Shown here: one piece after another, positions 11,325 to 23,800 of the stretch | Layout: each line of letters starts with the position of its first letter | Numbering within the stretch: the stretch's first letter is position 1 | Assembly (NCBI RefSeq): GCF_001659605.2 | Contig: NC_035174.2 | Location: 20,844,027 to 20,908,026 of the forward strand | Origin: Manihot esculenta | Taxonomy: Eukaryota > Streptophyta > Magnoliopsida > Malpighiales > Euphorbiaceae | Direction of reading: 5' to 3' | DNA: 64,000 nt | Position numbers and translations under genes: made by a program | The notes under the pieces: model-generated | What the model was told of the DNA's origin: nothing | What the model saw: only the letters and a program-made list of their open reading frames with translations | Databases searched by the model: none

Positions 11325-13989
11325 TATCATTGTTCATTGATGAATGCCTTTTTCATTTTACTACCATATCAATCTTCATAGTTTGATTTGAATTGAATGT
11401 TTGAACTATTGGTGATAGGAGAAGAGATATGATTATGATTTCCAAGTTATGGTGTTAAATTGAAAGATCATAGAGTGATTGTTCATGCAATGAGTATATT
11501 ATATGATTACTATTTGCGCCACCGCCTGTTGTCTTCTTTTAGAAAGGGACATTGTGGACCTCTCTCCTCATGTGCCTTTTTGTTTGCATCACATGGTCAA
11601 AGATTCTCTTTCCATGTGATGTAATCCTTTTTCTTTTTATGTGATGTAATCCTTTTTCTTTTTAATTTTTTTTATTATTTTTAAGGAAAAGTACAAAAAA
11701 AATATTTTAACTTTTTCTTTATTATTTTTAAGGAAAAGTAGAAAAAAAATATTTAAAAATTTTTCACTTCAATTCTTTGTTAAAATAATATTTTAACTTT
11801 CAGAAAAATGTGTTAGTTTGATTAAGAAAAAGTTTATTATTTAATCTTTATAAAATTAATTATTTAATTTTCTATTTTAAATATATTATTTATTTTTTCC
11901 AAATTGTTAATCATTTAATATCTCCTCCCGTCAATTGTAAAAATAGAAAGAGTTGAATTTTAAACAAATGATTAACTAATATGTTTTAATTAAATAGTTA
12001 ATTTCACTCGATTATAAAATTAAATAATAATTTTTCAATATTTAATCATAATAATTTGATAACATATAATTAATCAAGCATAAATTATTTTTTATTTTTC
12101 TTATTTATTCTTGAAGTATCAGAAAAATAAATTTTAAAAATTGAAATATATAAAAATGTGAAATCCTCAATATATTTTTGCATTTGTATTTTATTATATT
12201 ACAATAAATTGAATGTATTCCAATTGAATTAAGATATGATTTTATTGAAAAATACATAATGTAAATTTAATTTCATTATATTCAATGAGTCCAAATAATC
12301 GTCTAGAATATTGAAAGTCGATTTCTAAGATCAACAGATGGTATCTAAAACAAAGTAGAAACAAGTGGCTGATTTGGAAAATGGACAACTCAATAAGGAA
12401 TAAAGAGAGGAAGTTGGCTAATTTTGAAAAGAAAAGTCTACAAGGAATATAAATGTATAGTTTTATTGAAGTTGCTCTCAAAGACCAAACTTTATTTTTG
12501 GTCTAATTTTAAACTATATTAAATTTAAGTAGGGACATAATCAAAATTTAAATTTAAGTAGGTGTAGAAATATTTAAAAATTATTTTAAATTATTTTTTA
12601 AAAAAAAATTAATTTGTCTTGTCAATATAACAAGGAATGGAGAATATCTAGTCATCGTAATTATAAAACACGATCAACATTTTTAGTCATAAGCATGATT
12701 ATGATTCTTTTGTCGCTTCTTTTGTTCATGAACCATTAGTCGCACTTTAATAATACAACTTGAAATTTGAATTTGTAAAACTACACACCCTTAATGAATA
12801 AGCTTCTGAAAACTCCCTTTAAGTACTTGTTTAGTTAGAAATAAATTAACTTAAAATTTTCAGAAAATTAATATATTTAGTTTGTTTAGTTGATATTTTA
12901 TTTCAATTCTTCATAATTTACTTATTTCTATAAGATTAAAGTATTTTCTGGGAAAATAAAGAATTTGACCAAACTTTAAAACCATATTTTTATAAGCTGG
13001 GGTATTTTTATTTAGGATTTGGTGTAAATTATATTTTATTCTTTTATTTTTTTTAAAAACTTCTAATATGCAAAATTCTTGGATCACCTAAGTCAAAGTC
13101 AAGATTGCCATGCAACAAGCCTAAAACACGTGGTCAAACTTATGAACTATAGAAAATAAATATTAAAATGATTTTATTTCTTTTTTAATTTTCCATTATT
13201 AAGAAAACAATACCCTTCAATCCGGTACTATTATTGAAATTAACAGAGATAAGAAAAGAGTTGGATTGAGTTCAAATTACATCAATTTTCAGTCATTTGA
13301 ATTCTATTTATTTTTCTCCAAATCTCATTTATTTTAGATTACAAATTTATTTTTATTTTAAATTACGAATTTATTTAAGTTATTCTTTCTGTAAAAAGCT
13401 CATGTAAATAAATATTTTATTTATTAAGAATAAAAAATTTCAATTTAACTCTGTATTAAAATTAAAATAGTCAGATGATGTTTAAAAAAAAGTCAATTTT
13501 AAATTTAATTTTATACATTACTAATGAAATTATTTATTCCATTTCCCTGCGTAACTCCAATATCTCACTATACATTTTGATAGCCTATAATCAATTTTTT
13601 GCTCCTAAAATTGCTTCTGTGCGTATGTGAATATCATGAGATAAGGTATGCTAAATGTTGATCCACAAAATTTAGAGTGGATTCTCTTTCTAGTACAGAG
13701 AGAACAACATTTCTTTCCGACCCTCTCTTTTCTCCTAAGGTTTTAGACCCACGTTTATTCATCTAATTTCATTATTTTTTTATCGACGATAGACTTTTTT
13801 CTATTGATTTGATATACTTCTTGATGTTTGGAATATCATCTACTACAAAGTTTAGACATCGCTAGAAAAACAACAACCATAGTAGTCTTAAGGCCATAAA
13901 AATTCCCACTGAAACTCTTAGAGAAATGAAGACACGTGAAACCTAGAACCATATCCAATACCTAAGTGAGCCAAAAGAACACTGGATCA
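10249..13989. other. AT-rich intergenic stretch, no supported gene
   Basis: The region is mostly AT-rich DNA with short spurious frames. The frame at 10341-10547 (68 codons) has no motif I recognise. The stretch at about 10870-11270 is of more even composition and may be an old repeat of unknown type. A 24-bp unit ATGTGATGTAATCCTTTTTC is duplicated at about 11613-11661. I see no promoter, splice pattern or domain that would support a gene. Confidence 0.6.
11278..11323. repeat. (TAT)n microsatellite
   Basis: About 15 uninterrupted TAT/ATT units, read directly from the sequence. It is likely length-polymorphic. Confidence 0.95.
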
Positions 13990-14921
13990 AAAAAGTTTCA
14001 AGGGATATAAATACATCATAATTGGGAGATTGAAAAACTATTTGCTCACTTTTGAATACATATACAATGGCAAAAATCGTGAGGAATTCAAAGAGGAGGA
14101 TTTGGAAGACCTAGAAGGAGAAATCCGCATGCCTAAAGTTTTTCTTTCTTATATTATTCTTTTGATTTGTTGTTCATGATTATTTTAGGGTGATTTTGGA
14201 TAATTTCTCAGTTGAGTTTATTCTTGAATTCTTTATCATGAGCAACTAAATTTTTTAGCTAAGGGATATAATGTAGCTTGGATTATTTACTCTGTTTGAT
14301 TTATTTGAGTTGATTTTTTTTATCTATCTATTATTCAATTCTTAAGATTAATGCTTTTCAGACCTTTGGAATGTTTGAATGATTTTATCCTGAGATTAAT
14401 ATTAGGAGGGATCGTTTCAGGACCAACTAGGGAATTGAATATCATAGGAACATTAATTGGATTGAAACTGAAGATTTGACCTGTGTAGCCTTAGCCAAAA
14501 TAATCATAGTTTTTGTGAAATTAATTAGAGAATTATCAAATTATTGGAAGATAGGTGATAATTTTCAGTTAATTAATTTAGTCTTACTTGAGAGAGCATG
14601 TCAATTACCTTAGAATTATTTGCTCTAAATTTGGCAATTAAAATTGGATTGTTAATCAAATGAATGAATTGAATTGGGTTTAAGTGAAATTAAGTATCCT
14701 AGTACTTAATATCAATTGTTTCACGAAGTTTGCTTTGTTAAATTGTTTAATTTTATTATTTTATTTTAAATTTTACAAACATTATCATCATTGGTAGTCT
14801 AAATAATAATTAGATTTACATACATTTTCGTATTTAATTACCGGTCTCTGTAGATATGATACTCTATTTACACTTTATTACTTGAGCCAATTCTATACAC
14901 TTGTGGATATCGTCACTATTA
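13990..14921 (+). mobile_element. 5' LTR (partial) of an old non-autonomous LTR element
   Basis: From about 13990 this region aligns with 18150-19062 plus 25456-25496. Shared text includes ATAATTGGGAGA, TTTGCTCAC, GATTTTGGATAATTT and GGTAGTCTAAATAATAATT, with many substitutions. It ends CACTATTAA, seven bases before an Asp-tRNA PBS. The 3' LTR extends about 450 bp further upstream than the similarity I can follow here, so the start of this copy is lost or replaced. Confidence 0.7.
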
Positions 14922-14927
14922 AGTTTT

Positions 14928-14945
14928 TGGCGCCGTTGTCTGGAA
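14928..14945 (+). other. Primer-binding site, Asp-tRNA type
   Basis: TGGCGCCGTTGTCTGGAA matches the complement of the 3' end of plant tRNA-Asp (TGGCGCCGTTGCCGGGGA) with three mismatches. This primer is used by Athila/Tat-group gypsy elements. Confidence 0.75.
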
Positions 14946-17711
14946 CTGACAACATTAATATCAAAATAGTAAATTTTATTATTAGTTTAAACATTTTACT
15001 TTATCTTTTTTTTTCTTCTTTTGTTGTGAATGTTCTATTTAATTTTTTTTACGTTTATTTATATGTTAATTTTTCCTGATCTATTGTGATACTTATGTCA
15101 CATAAACATATCTTTACAAATTTCATTCAACAACACTTGAAACCAGTTTATGCTATTTTAAAAAGAGTTAATGAATTGGTAGCTCAATTTTCCAATTATG
15201 ACCTTTTAAATGAGTCTTTTATATTTCATTTTTACAGATGATTGGATGTTGAAATAAGAAGTTGCATTGATAATGGAGTTTCGACAATTGGTGTATATCT
15301 CTTACTTAGAAACCATGATGATACAATTTACTTACTGAATGACATGGTAGGTTGTGAGTACTGGTATTGGGATCCTTTTATATAAGGTTGGAGTCACCAA
15401 TACCCTCCATCTATCTCCTACCCAATAGAAGCAAACCAACCATCTAACCATCAAAAATTGAAGGAATCAAGACTAGAAGAATAAGTTGCATCAATCTCTA
15501 AGATCACTACAAAATTCATAGAAAAAATAAAAATTAATTTTTAAAGTAAGCAAGATGTCATAAAGAATTTAGAGGTATAATTTGAGTAATTGATTGACAC
15601 ATCCTTGAAGGTGAGTCACAATAATAGTAGTTGGTGAAGAAATATGTGCAATGAACACTATAGAAAAAGAGTAGTTATTTGAAAAGGATGTAATAATAGC
15701 AGTAGTAGGTGAAGAATTAGAGGAACAATTTGAGCAACTCCACAATATAGTGACCAATAAGGAGAAAGAGTGCTTATTGAAAAGAATATGATAATACCAT
15801 TGGTAGATAAAGAAACATGTCAAACCATCAATTTGAGCTTATTGATGGCCGAACCATATGTTTCACCTGAAGATCCTTATTTTCTAACAGCATCATTTTC
15901 ATTTTATAATATTCTCTATGAGTTGAAATAGAAATTGATCTTTTTCCAAGGTCATTGTTCAAATCCAAGTATTATTTGTGTTATATGCAAAATTGTTACA
16001 AATCTTATCAATCTTGAGGACATCATAAATCAAGATCCAGATTTAGTTTCATTTGACACTTGCTATAGATAGAAGCCGCTTTTGATGAGCACTTGTATAT
16101 GAAGTCCAGCTAAAGATTATAAGTTAAGCGCTTTTTGGGAGGCACTTGCCAATTGCAGCACCAACTGGTAAGTGCTCAGCCCATCAAGGCCTCTGCCAAA
16201 TGTGAAAGTTTCAACCAAAAATGAAACTCAAATTTTATTTTTTTTAATTATTTATTATTATTTTTTTATTTCTTTCTTTTTGTCTTGTTTATATCCTAAA
16301 CTTAATTTGATAATTATTATTTTCTATAGGATTCAAGATCAATGGAGAGGAATGAAGAGAAAGGCGTACGTCAAAGGGGAGTATTTCTAATTTTTCTACT
16401 TTACCTTCATTAAATTATATACTTATTTATTTTATCTTGATGATATTGAAAACAATATCAACAATAAGTTTGAGGTATACCTTTACCTCTTGTTTTGGTT
16501 TTTTGTATTATGCATTTTTTTTTTCTTATTTTTCAACGGTATAATAAACTCTGTGCATCTGATTAAGTTTAATGATTGTATTAAAAAAAAATTTTAAACC
16601 ATTATAATTGTGTATTTTTGTTTAGCTTAGTTCATTCATGGCTATCAGATAAATATTCATAAGTGAATCATATCATTTTTATCATATACCAAGTTAATGT
16701 GCATATATGAATTTGAAAGATAGATTACCTCACCAGTCCCAAAACAGATTTCATAAATTAAAAATAATCAGTTCTCACACTAAGGAGAGATGATATATGT
16801 ATTCTTTGTTTTAACTTGTTGGACTTTAGCTACCTAGTAGTTTTACCCTTTTTTTTTTTTACCATATGAGCCTTTATCATTCAGTCTTTTTTTTTTCTTT
16901 TTCACCTTAGAATCTACTAAGCTAAAAAAAGAAAATTCTACCATTTGAATGAAATTTGAATATGTAAATAAACAAACAAAAAAAGAAAAGAAAAAAATGT
17001 AAGTGTAACATTCTACTGCAATATTTTGAGTTGCTTAATAACTATGAGTAGCCATGAGCCCCAGGTATACTTTTATGTCAAATAGTAGCTCAAAATAAGA
17101 GTATACAAAGTATCTTGAGTAGTTTGATCAGCTGACCAATTGGGTACCAGCATAATAAATGTGAGTATTCGTGTAAAAAATACATGTCAACTCAAGGAAA
17201 ATATTACAAGAAAAAAAGGAAAAAAATTATATGTTTGATTTTCCTTCATTTTTTTGCTTACTATTTTCTTTTCTTTTTATAGCTTAATTTTACCAAATAT
17301 CCATTTTTATCCCATGTGAAATCCTCTTGATCTTTTTAGTTGCGAGTTCTATAATAATGAAAAAAGGGTGAATTTACCTAGGGACTGGAGAATGAAAAAG
17401 TTTGAATTACAGAAATTGATTTATGATGGCTAGAATATCAGTAAATGCATGTCTATTATTTGGTTGCATGATGAATATTATGTGATTTATTTGTGAATAT
17501 TTATTTATAAGTAAAGATTTAAATTTTGTTAAACATTAATGCATGAATGAGTTTTAATGAATTATTATTTAAAATTATATTCTTTTATTGAGTTTGATAC
17601 AATTATTGAGAAAAGCTGGATTGCATTCTCTTATCACACTGCTGATAAATTATTTATTCTTCTTATTTTCTTTTGCTTGAGGACAAGCGAAACTATAGGT
17701 TTGGGGATATT
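14946..17711 (+). mobile_element. Non-coding internal region of the Asp-primed LTR element
   Basis: About 2.8 kb between PBS and 3' LTR with no recognisable gag or pol and only short, stop-rich frames. Near the right end, GAGGACAAGCGAAACTATAGG and AGGTTTGGGG (about 17680-17707) resemble the conserved stretch and polypurine tract before the 3' LTR of Tat-group elements. Length and lack of coding suggest a LARD-like or heavily decayed element. Confidence 0.55.
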
Positions 17712-19053
17712 TGATGAGGTGATAATTTATATAATTATTCATACATTTTTAGAATCCCATCCGTTTGTTTTCATTGATTTATCTTAACTTTATTAGATTT
17801 TTATGTTTAATTTTAGAATTCTTAATTCTATTATTTGATTTTTTACGTATTTTTTAGTGTTTTTATATGCTAAAATAAGTTAAGGAATGAATGAGTCATT
17901 TTGGCTAGAAATCCAATGAAGTTTAGAGATATTTTGATGAAACAAACAAAAACATGGGGTATGCTTGTATTTTCCAGACTGCTATGTGTTTTGCCTTTGT
18001 ACCCATATTTTTTCTTAGACTAAAAGAAACGGTTGAGACAAACAGTAAAAAATATGTTGTAGACTCGTGTTTTCATAATCTACCTCGTGTTCTTATAACA
18101 CCTAATATTTTTATTAGAAGTCCTAATTCTCCTGGTTTACCCCTAGGGCTACGAAATATGAGTCTCAATGGTATAAATATATCATAATTGGGAGAATGAA
18201 GAACTTTTTGCTCACATTTGAACATATATACATGGCAGAAATTGTGAGGAACTCAAAGAAGTAAGATTTGGAAGATCTAGAAGAAAAAATTTACATATTT
18301 AGAATTTTCTTTCTTCTCTTGTTCATTTGATTTGTTATTCATTATTATTTTAGGATGATTTTGGATAATTTTTCAATTGAGTTTATTCTTGAATTCTTTA
18401 TCATGAACAACTAAATTCCTTTACTAGGAGACTGATATAACTTAGATTATTTATTCTTTTTAATTTATTTGAGTTAATTTTCTTTACCTATCTATTATTC
18501 AATTTTTGAGATTGAATACTTTTGAACACCCCATTAGGATGCTTGAATGATTTTATCCTGAGATTAATACTAGGAGAAAAAGTTTCAGGATAGACTAAAT
18601 AATTGAATATCATAGGAAGATTAATCGGATTGAGAACAGAGATTTGACCTACGGACTCTTAGACAAAATAATTGTAGTATTTGTGAAATTAATTAGAGAA
18701 TTATCAGACTATTAGGAGATAGGTGGAAAATTTTAGTTAATTAATTTAGTTTTATCCGGGAGAGATCAATTACTTTAGGATTATTTGCTCTAGGTTTGAT
18801 AATTAAAATTAGCTTGCTAACCAAATGAATTAATTGAATTAGCTCCAAGTGAAATCAATGTACCTAATACTTAATATTAATTATTTTCATGAATTCTACC
18901 TTGTTAAGTTGTTTAATTTTAAAATTTTACAAAATTCATCATTTTTTTTGAAAGAATATAAAATTCATCATTATTGGTAGTCTAAATAATAATTAGATTT
19001 ACATATATTTTGGTACTTAATTCTCGGCTCCCGTGGATACGATACTCTACCCA

Positions 19054-19062
19054 TACTCTATT
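19054..19062. repeat. 9-bp target-site duplication of the Mutator-like element (left)
   Basis: TACTCTATT here matches TACTTTATT at 25446-25454 with one mismatch. Nine-base duplications are characteristic of Mutator-like elements. A ten-base reading is also possible. Confidence 0.8.
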
Positions 19063-19192
19063 AGATAAATTATTATGGGGTCTTTGGGTTTAAGTAAAAT
19101 TAACTAGTTAGTCCTTATAATTCTTAGAAGCAATTAAAATATCCCTCAGTATCTTAAAATAGAACAAATTAGTCATTTTGTAAAAAATTCTG
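19063..19192 (+). repeat. Left terminal inverted repeat of the Pack-MULE
   Basis: It is the reverse complement of 20462-20528 plus 25383-25445 with roughly one mismatch in six to eight bases. The right copy is split by the copia element. Confidence 0.85.
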
Positions 19193-19620
19193 TAAGTCAA
19201 AGGAAGAGATACCAATCAAAAGAGAGCAGATAAATTTTAATTACAAAAATAACCTCATTTATTCTGCCTCACCTTCATTCTCAAGAACATAAAAAATTAA
19301 AACCTTATAATGGACAAATCTCTTAATAATCAATAAATGATTTCCATCAATATAATTTGATATGCAATTCTAATTTACAACATACAATCTGATTTGCATC
19401 TCAAAGAAGAAATAACAATCAATGTTTCTGATAAAATCAACATATTCAAGCTTAGCTATGGAGGCGACAATGGTAGGAAGTTGAAATCTAAGGTTGCGAA
19501 TTCTCCCCTCATCATGGATGGCCTAATCATATTTGATGGCCACAATATTGAGCCACTACAAATCAAATTATAGCCAAAGTTACAACTCCAAATCAATGAC
19601 TCTAATCTCCCTTATACAAG

Positions 19621-19827
19621 ATGAAGAACCACTGCCTAAAAATCGATGGAGAACTCGAGTATAACTCACGTGATGAGTGTTTGGCTTGCATTTTTCGGTC
19701 CCTTAGCTCTACCGATCGTAAACATTACTCTTTGGTATGTCGTCGATGGCTAAGAATCGAGGAACAAAGCTGCCATCAGCTTTTTCTAAATGCTCAATCA
19801 GATCTCCTTGTCCAAAGCCCTCCCTAG
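19621..19827 (+). pseudogene. Captured F-box protein gene fragment (SKIP2/VFB-like)
   Basis: The frame opens with MKNHCLKIDG and contains DECLACIFRSLSSTDRKHYS and LVCRRWLRIEEQS, followed by HQLFLNAQSDLL. This is the F-box start typical of SKIP2/VIER F-box proteins, which normally continue with leucine-rich repeats as substrate adaptors of SCF ubiquitin ligases. Here only about 50-60 codons of homology are present and the frame stops at 19827 with no LRRs. The usual LPDECL is changed to SRDECL. It lies inside the Pack-MULE and is read as a captured fragment, not a working gene. Assignment is from remembered family patterns. Confidence 0.75.
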
Positions 19828-19829
19828 CT

Positions 19830-20165
19830 ATCATTGTTGGCTTGTCAAACACACACCCACCACCGTAATTATCCTCTATGAACTGTGGCCACGATGGAGG
19901 ATACACCCATTTCTCCACTAAGTCATCCAATAGAAAGTCACTCATCAACTCAGACGAGTTGTAACTTGTTCCTAGACTTGGCAAATCCACAATCTCACTC
20001 AACTCCTCCTTTAACCCTGTAGATAAATCCATCGCTGATACCAACGAGGATAAAGAAGTGGTAGAAGAAGAAGATATTGGGGAAGTTATTTTTGACTCGA
20101 ACTTTTGATCAAAGTTGTCCATTTGAGCTGGCTTGGCTGTGGCAGCATGAACGTCTCATAAGGCG
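19830..20165 (-). pseudogene. Captured AP2/ERF (DREB/TINY-like) gene fragment
   Basis: On the minus strand the frame has an AAKPAQM-like stretch, then MDNFDQKFE, a serine run, LKEELSEIVDLPSLGTSY, SSELMSDFLLDD and WVYPPSWPQFIED. This resembles the region C-terminal to the AP2 domain of TINY/ERF024-type factors, including the acidic EIVxLPSLGTSY block. The DNA-binding AP2 domain is absent. Past about 19830 the open frame continues only as antisense of the F-box fragment. The two pieces therefore come from different host genes and were joined tail to tail inside the element. Confidence 0.75.
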
Positions 20166-20523
20166 AGTGAAGCTGGGCGAGGGAGGTAGTTGGTGCTTCA
20201 AGATAAAGTATCTCCTCCTATACCATCAAGCTCAAATCAAATTAGAATACAAGAATTATAAGACTGGTAATGGATCAAAAAAGGAAAGAAATATGTTTTC
20301 CAATTCTATTTGGTTGCTTAGAAAATCTGAAAGAAAGTACAGAAAATCTAAGAAAGTGAATAAAACTGAAACTTGTGGTACGCAAAAAAATTTTTCTATA
20401 AAATTTTCAAATTACAAAAGGGCAAAAAATCAACTGTTCACTCAATATAACGTAATTTGTTGGCAATTTTCTATCAGAAGGACTAATTTATTCTATTTTA
20501 AGATAACGAAGGATATTTTAGTT

Positions 20524-20528
20524 GCTTC
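20524..20528. repeat. 5-bp target-site duplication GCTTC of the copia element (left)
   Basis: GCTTC at 20524-20528 is repeated at 25378-25382. Removing the copia element and one copy restores the right TIR of the Pack-MULE so that it aligns with the left TIR. Confidence 0.9.
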
Positions 20529-20752
20529 TCATAAGGCTAAGAGTTGTGATAAGGTATAGAGTTATGATAAGGTTGATAAGGTTTAGCGTTATGATAAGGT
20601 TTAGAATTGGTTGAGATAATATTTGTTATCATACAATCTATATATTTTAGCCACAAGCTAATTGTTGATAGACCTTGTATATACTATATAAATGTATTCT
20701 ATATAAAAATACAAACAATACACAAAATTCTCAATACCATAAACCTTCTATA
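20529..20752 (+). mobile_element. 5' LTR of the copia element
   Basis: 224 bp, the same length as the 3' LTR, with about 14 differences by eye (roughly 6%). The second base is C instead of G (TCATAAG against TGATAAG), and both LTRs end TATA rather than the usual CA. The PBS follows directly. Confidence 0.9.
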
Positions 20753-20764
20753 TGGTATCAGAGC
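20753..20764 (+). other. Primer-binding site, initiator Met-tRNA (copia)
   Basis: TGGTATCAGAGC starts immediately after the LTR end and is complementary to the 3' end of plant initiator Met-tRNA. Confidence 0.93.
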
Positions 20765-20842
20765 TATAAAGGCTTTACAGCAAATTCTTCTCTTTTCTTT
20801 TACGTTTTTCTCATCTTGTTCTTCCCTCTGTTCGTACCAGCA

Positions 20843-23800
20843 ATGGCTAACACTGAGCAATCTCTTGTTTCAACCACTATCAGATCTACATCATCTATTC
20901 CCAACACTGAGCAATCTCTTATTTCAACCACTATCGGATCCACATCATCTATTCCCAATCTTCAGATTCCAAACATCACTCAATTTCGCACCATTAAACT
21001 CACTTCAGCTAATTATTTGCTATGGCATACACAAATCATGCCTCTTCTTCATGGATACAGATTGGCTTCTCATGTCGATGGTACTGTTGCTGCACCAAAT
21101 CGGTTGTTATCCACTGGCGAACCAAATCCCGCATTTATGGATTGGTTCTATTACGATCAGATCGTTCGTAGTTGGATCAATTGTTTCGTTTCTGAATTTA
21201 TTCTTCATCAGATCACTCATTGCACCACTGCCAAGGATGCCTGGGACAAGCTCACTGTAATCTATTCCGCCGGTGCTAAAATGCGGATTCAGCAGCTGCA
21301 TAAACAACTCAAGTATCTATAGCTAAGTAATGATTCGATTGATAATTATATGCACAAAGCAAAATCGTATTATGATCAGTTTTGTGCGTTAGAAGGATCT
21401 ATTACAGAGGAAAATATTATGTGCGACGTTTTGGAAGGATTGGGCTCGGATTATTGTCCTTTTGTGCGTGCTATAGAAGCACGAAATACTCAAATTACTT
21501 TTGATGAGTTGTATGCATTACTACTCGGTGAAGAATTCCAATTGAAGTTTGATTTTCTCACTCTTAATTCTGTTGTTCTTGCTACTGCTCACTATGCAAA
21601 TTCTGGGCGAGGCAGTAGAGGGCGTGGCCGTGGTTACCATGGGCGTGATGGACAGTCATCATATCGAGAATGCGGTTATGGGCAATCTAGTTATGCTTCT
21701 GGTCGTGGCACTTCTACTTTAACATGTTTTAATTGTAATGGAACAGGACATGTTTCAAGACAATGTCCCTCACCTCGCACCAATCCTCAAGCTAATGTAG
21801 CCAAAACTCAAACTGAACCTCTTCAAGCTTGAACTGTGGACTCCGGTGCAAATTATCATCCAGCAGCTAATCAGAAAATTATAGCTCATCCTATTCCTGT
21901 CAATGAAGCCACTGCTCTCACAATTGCTGATGGTAAAACACTTCCTGTCTTATCTCGTGGTTCTTCAATTACTTCTCTTAATAGTCATAATTTTCGTTTG
22001 AATGATATTCTTTATTCACCTGCTATCACTAACAATTTAATGTCAGTTTCTGCTTTTACCTCACAAAATAACACTTCAATTGATTTTTTTTCTGACAAAT
22101 ATTTTGTGAAGGATATCCCCACGAAGCAGGTATTATACCAAGGTCCGAGTGACAATGGCCTTTATTTCTTTCCTCTGCAGCAAGTTCGGTCATTCTCTCT
22201 AAAAGCTTTCCCAGCAACAGTTTCATTATGGCATGAGCGGCTAGGACATGCAAATTTTTGAGTTGTTCATGATGTTCTTAAATCTAATAATATTTCTTTT
22301 GTTTATAGTAATAAATTTCATCATTGTCATGCTTGTAATGTGAGTAAATCATATAAATTACTTTTTGTTGATTCTCTTTATCGTGCTAAATAGCCTCTTG
22401 AACTCATTTGTTCTGACGTTTGGGGTCCTGCCCCTGTTGTTTCTGTTGATGGTTTTTGTTATTATGTGATTTTCTATGATCATTTTAGTAAGTATTGCTG
22501 GTTATATTTTCTTAAACAAAAATCGGATGTCTTCTCTGTCTTTGTTCAATTTCGGTGTTTAGTGAAAAATATTTTGAACTGCCTATAAAAAATTTCAATC
22601 AGATTGGGAGGGAGAATTTCGGTCTTTGTCCAATTACTTGAAACAACATGGGATTTCACAAAGGGGTTCTTGTCCTCACACTCTTGAACAAAATGGATGT
22701 GTAGAACGAAAGCATAGGCATATTGTTGAGTTAGGCCGATCTCTATTACATCATGCTTCAGTTCCTTACAATTAATGGACCTATGCCTTCAATACTGCTA
22801 CCTACACAATAAATAGATTGCCCTCTTCATCCAATAACAAACATACTCCCTATGAACTTTTATTTCATGAGAAACCTACTTATGAAGAATTGCAGGTGTT
22901 TGGTTCATTGTGTTATCCTTGGTTGAAACCTTATTCATCTCACAAACTTGCTCCTAAATCTTCTCGTTGTGTTTTTCTTGGCTATAGTAAAATTCATAAA
23001 GGGTATACTTGTCTTGAAATTTCTTCTGGTCGTCTTTTTATCTCACGCCATGTCTTATTTTTTGAGCAGGAGTTTCCTTTTGAGAAGTTGGATGATAATA
23101 GCACTACCTTAGTGGCTGAAGTGAGTCCTACGTCCATTCCATTACCACCCATTCCACCTTTGTCGAATACACAACCTAGTATCCTAGGAGCAGCTCCAAA
23201 ACGCAGCTTACAAACTTCTTCTAGACATCAAAATGACACCGCTTCCATTACTCCAGCCCTTACTCAAAACAATGCTACAACTGACACAAGTCAGGCCCAC
23301 ATACCAAGCCCATCACCTGAGGGCACCGTATCACTAAACACCAACCAAATCGAGCTGATCAATTTTCGTCAAACCCAACTGCTTGCTCCTCCAACCCAGC
23401 CCAACCTCCAACGCACCATTTCAATTATACAACCAGAACCAGAGTCTAACTTATTCGACCCCAGTAGAAACAACACTTCATCTCCTCCCCTTGTTTATTT
23501 GCAAGTTAAGACACATTCCATGGTGACTAGATAGCAAACGGGCAAGCTCAAACTGCAAACTCCATGGTGTCCAAAGTTAAATAATGTGACTGCTTCTTTC
23601 TCAGTACCTAGTTACTACACTTAAGCTGTCAAAGATCCAAATTGGTGTGATGCCATGATTCAAGAGCTTAATTCTTTAATTCAAACCAGAACTTGGAAAT
23701 TCGTCCCTCGGGACAAGGTACAAAATATAGTTGGTTGTAAATGGGTGTTCGGAGTTAAATAGAAATCTGATGGCAGTACTGATAGATATAAGGCTCACAT

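Noticed and set aside
20077..20559. 160-codon plus-strand frame across the Pack-MULE and copia LTR
   Set aside because: It runs antisense to the ERF fragment and then through the TIR and into the LTR; no domain.
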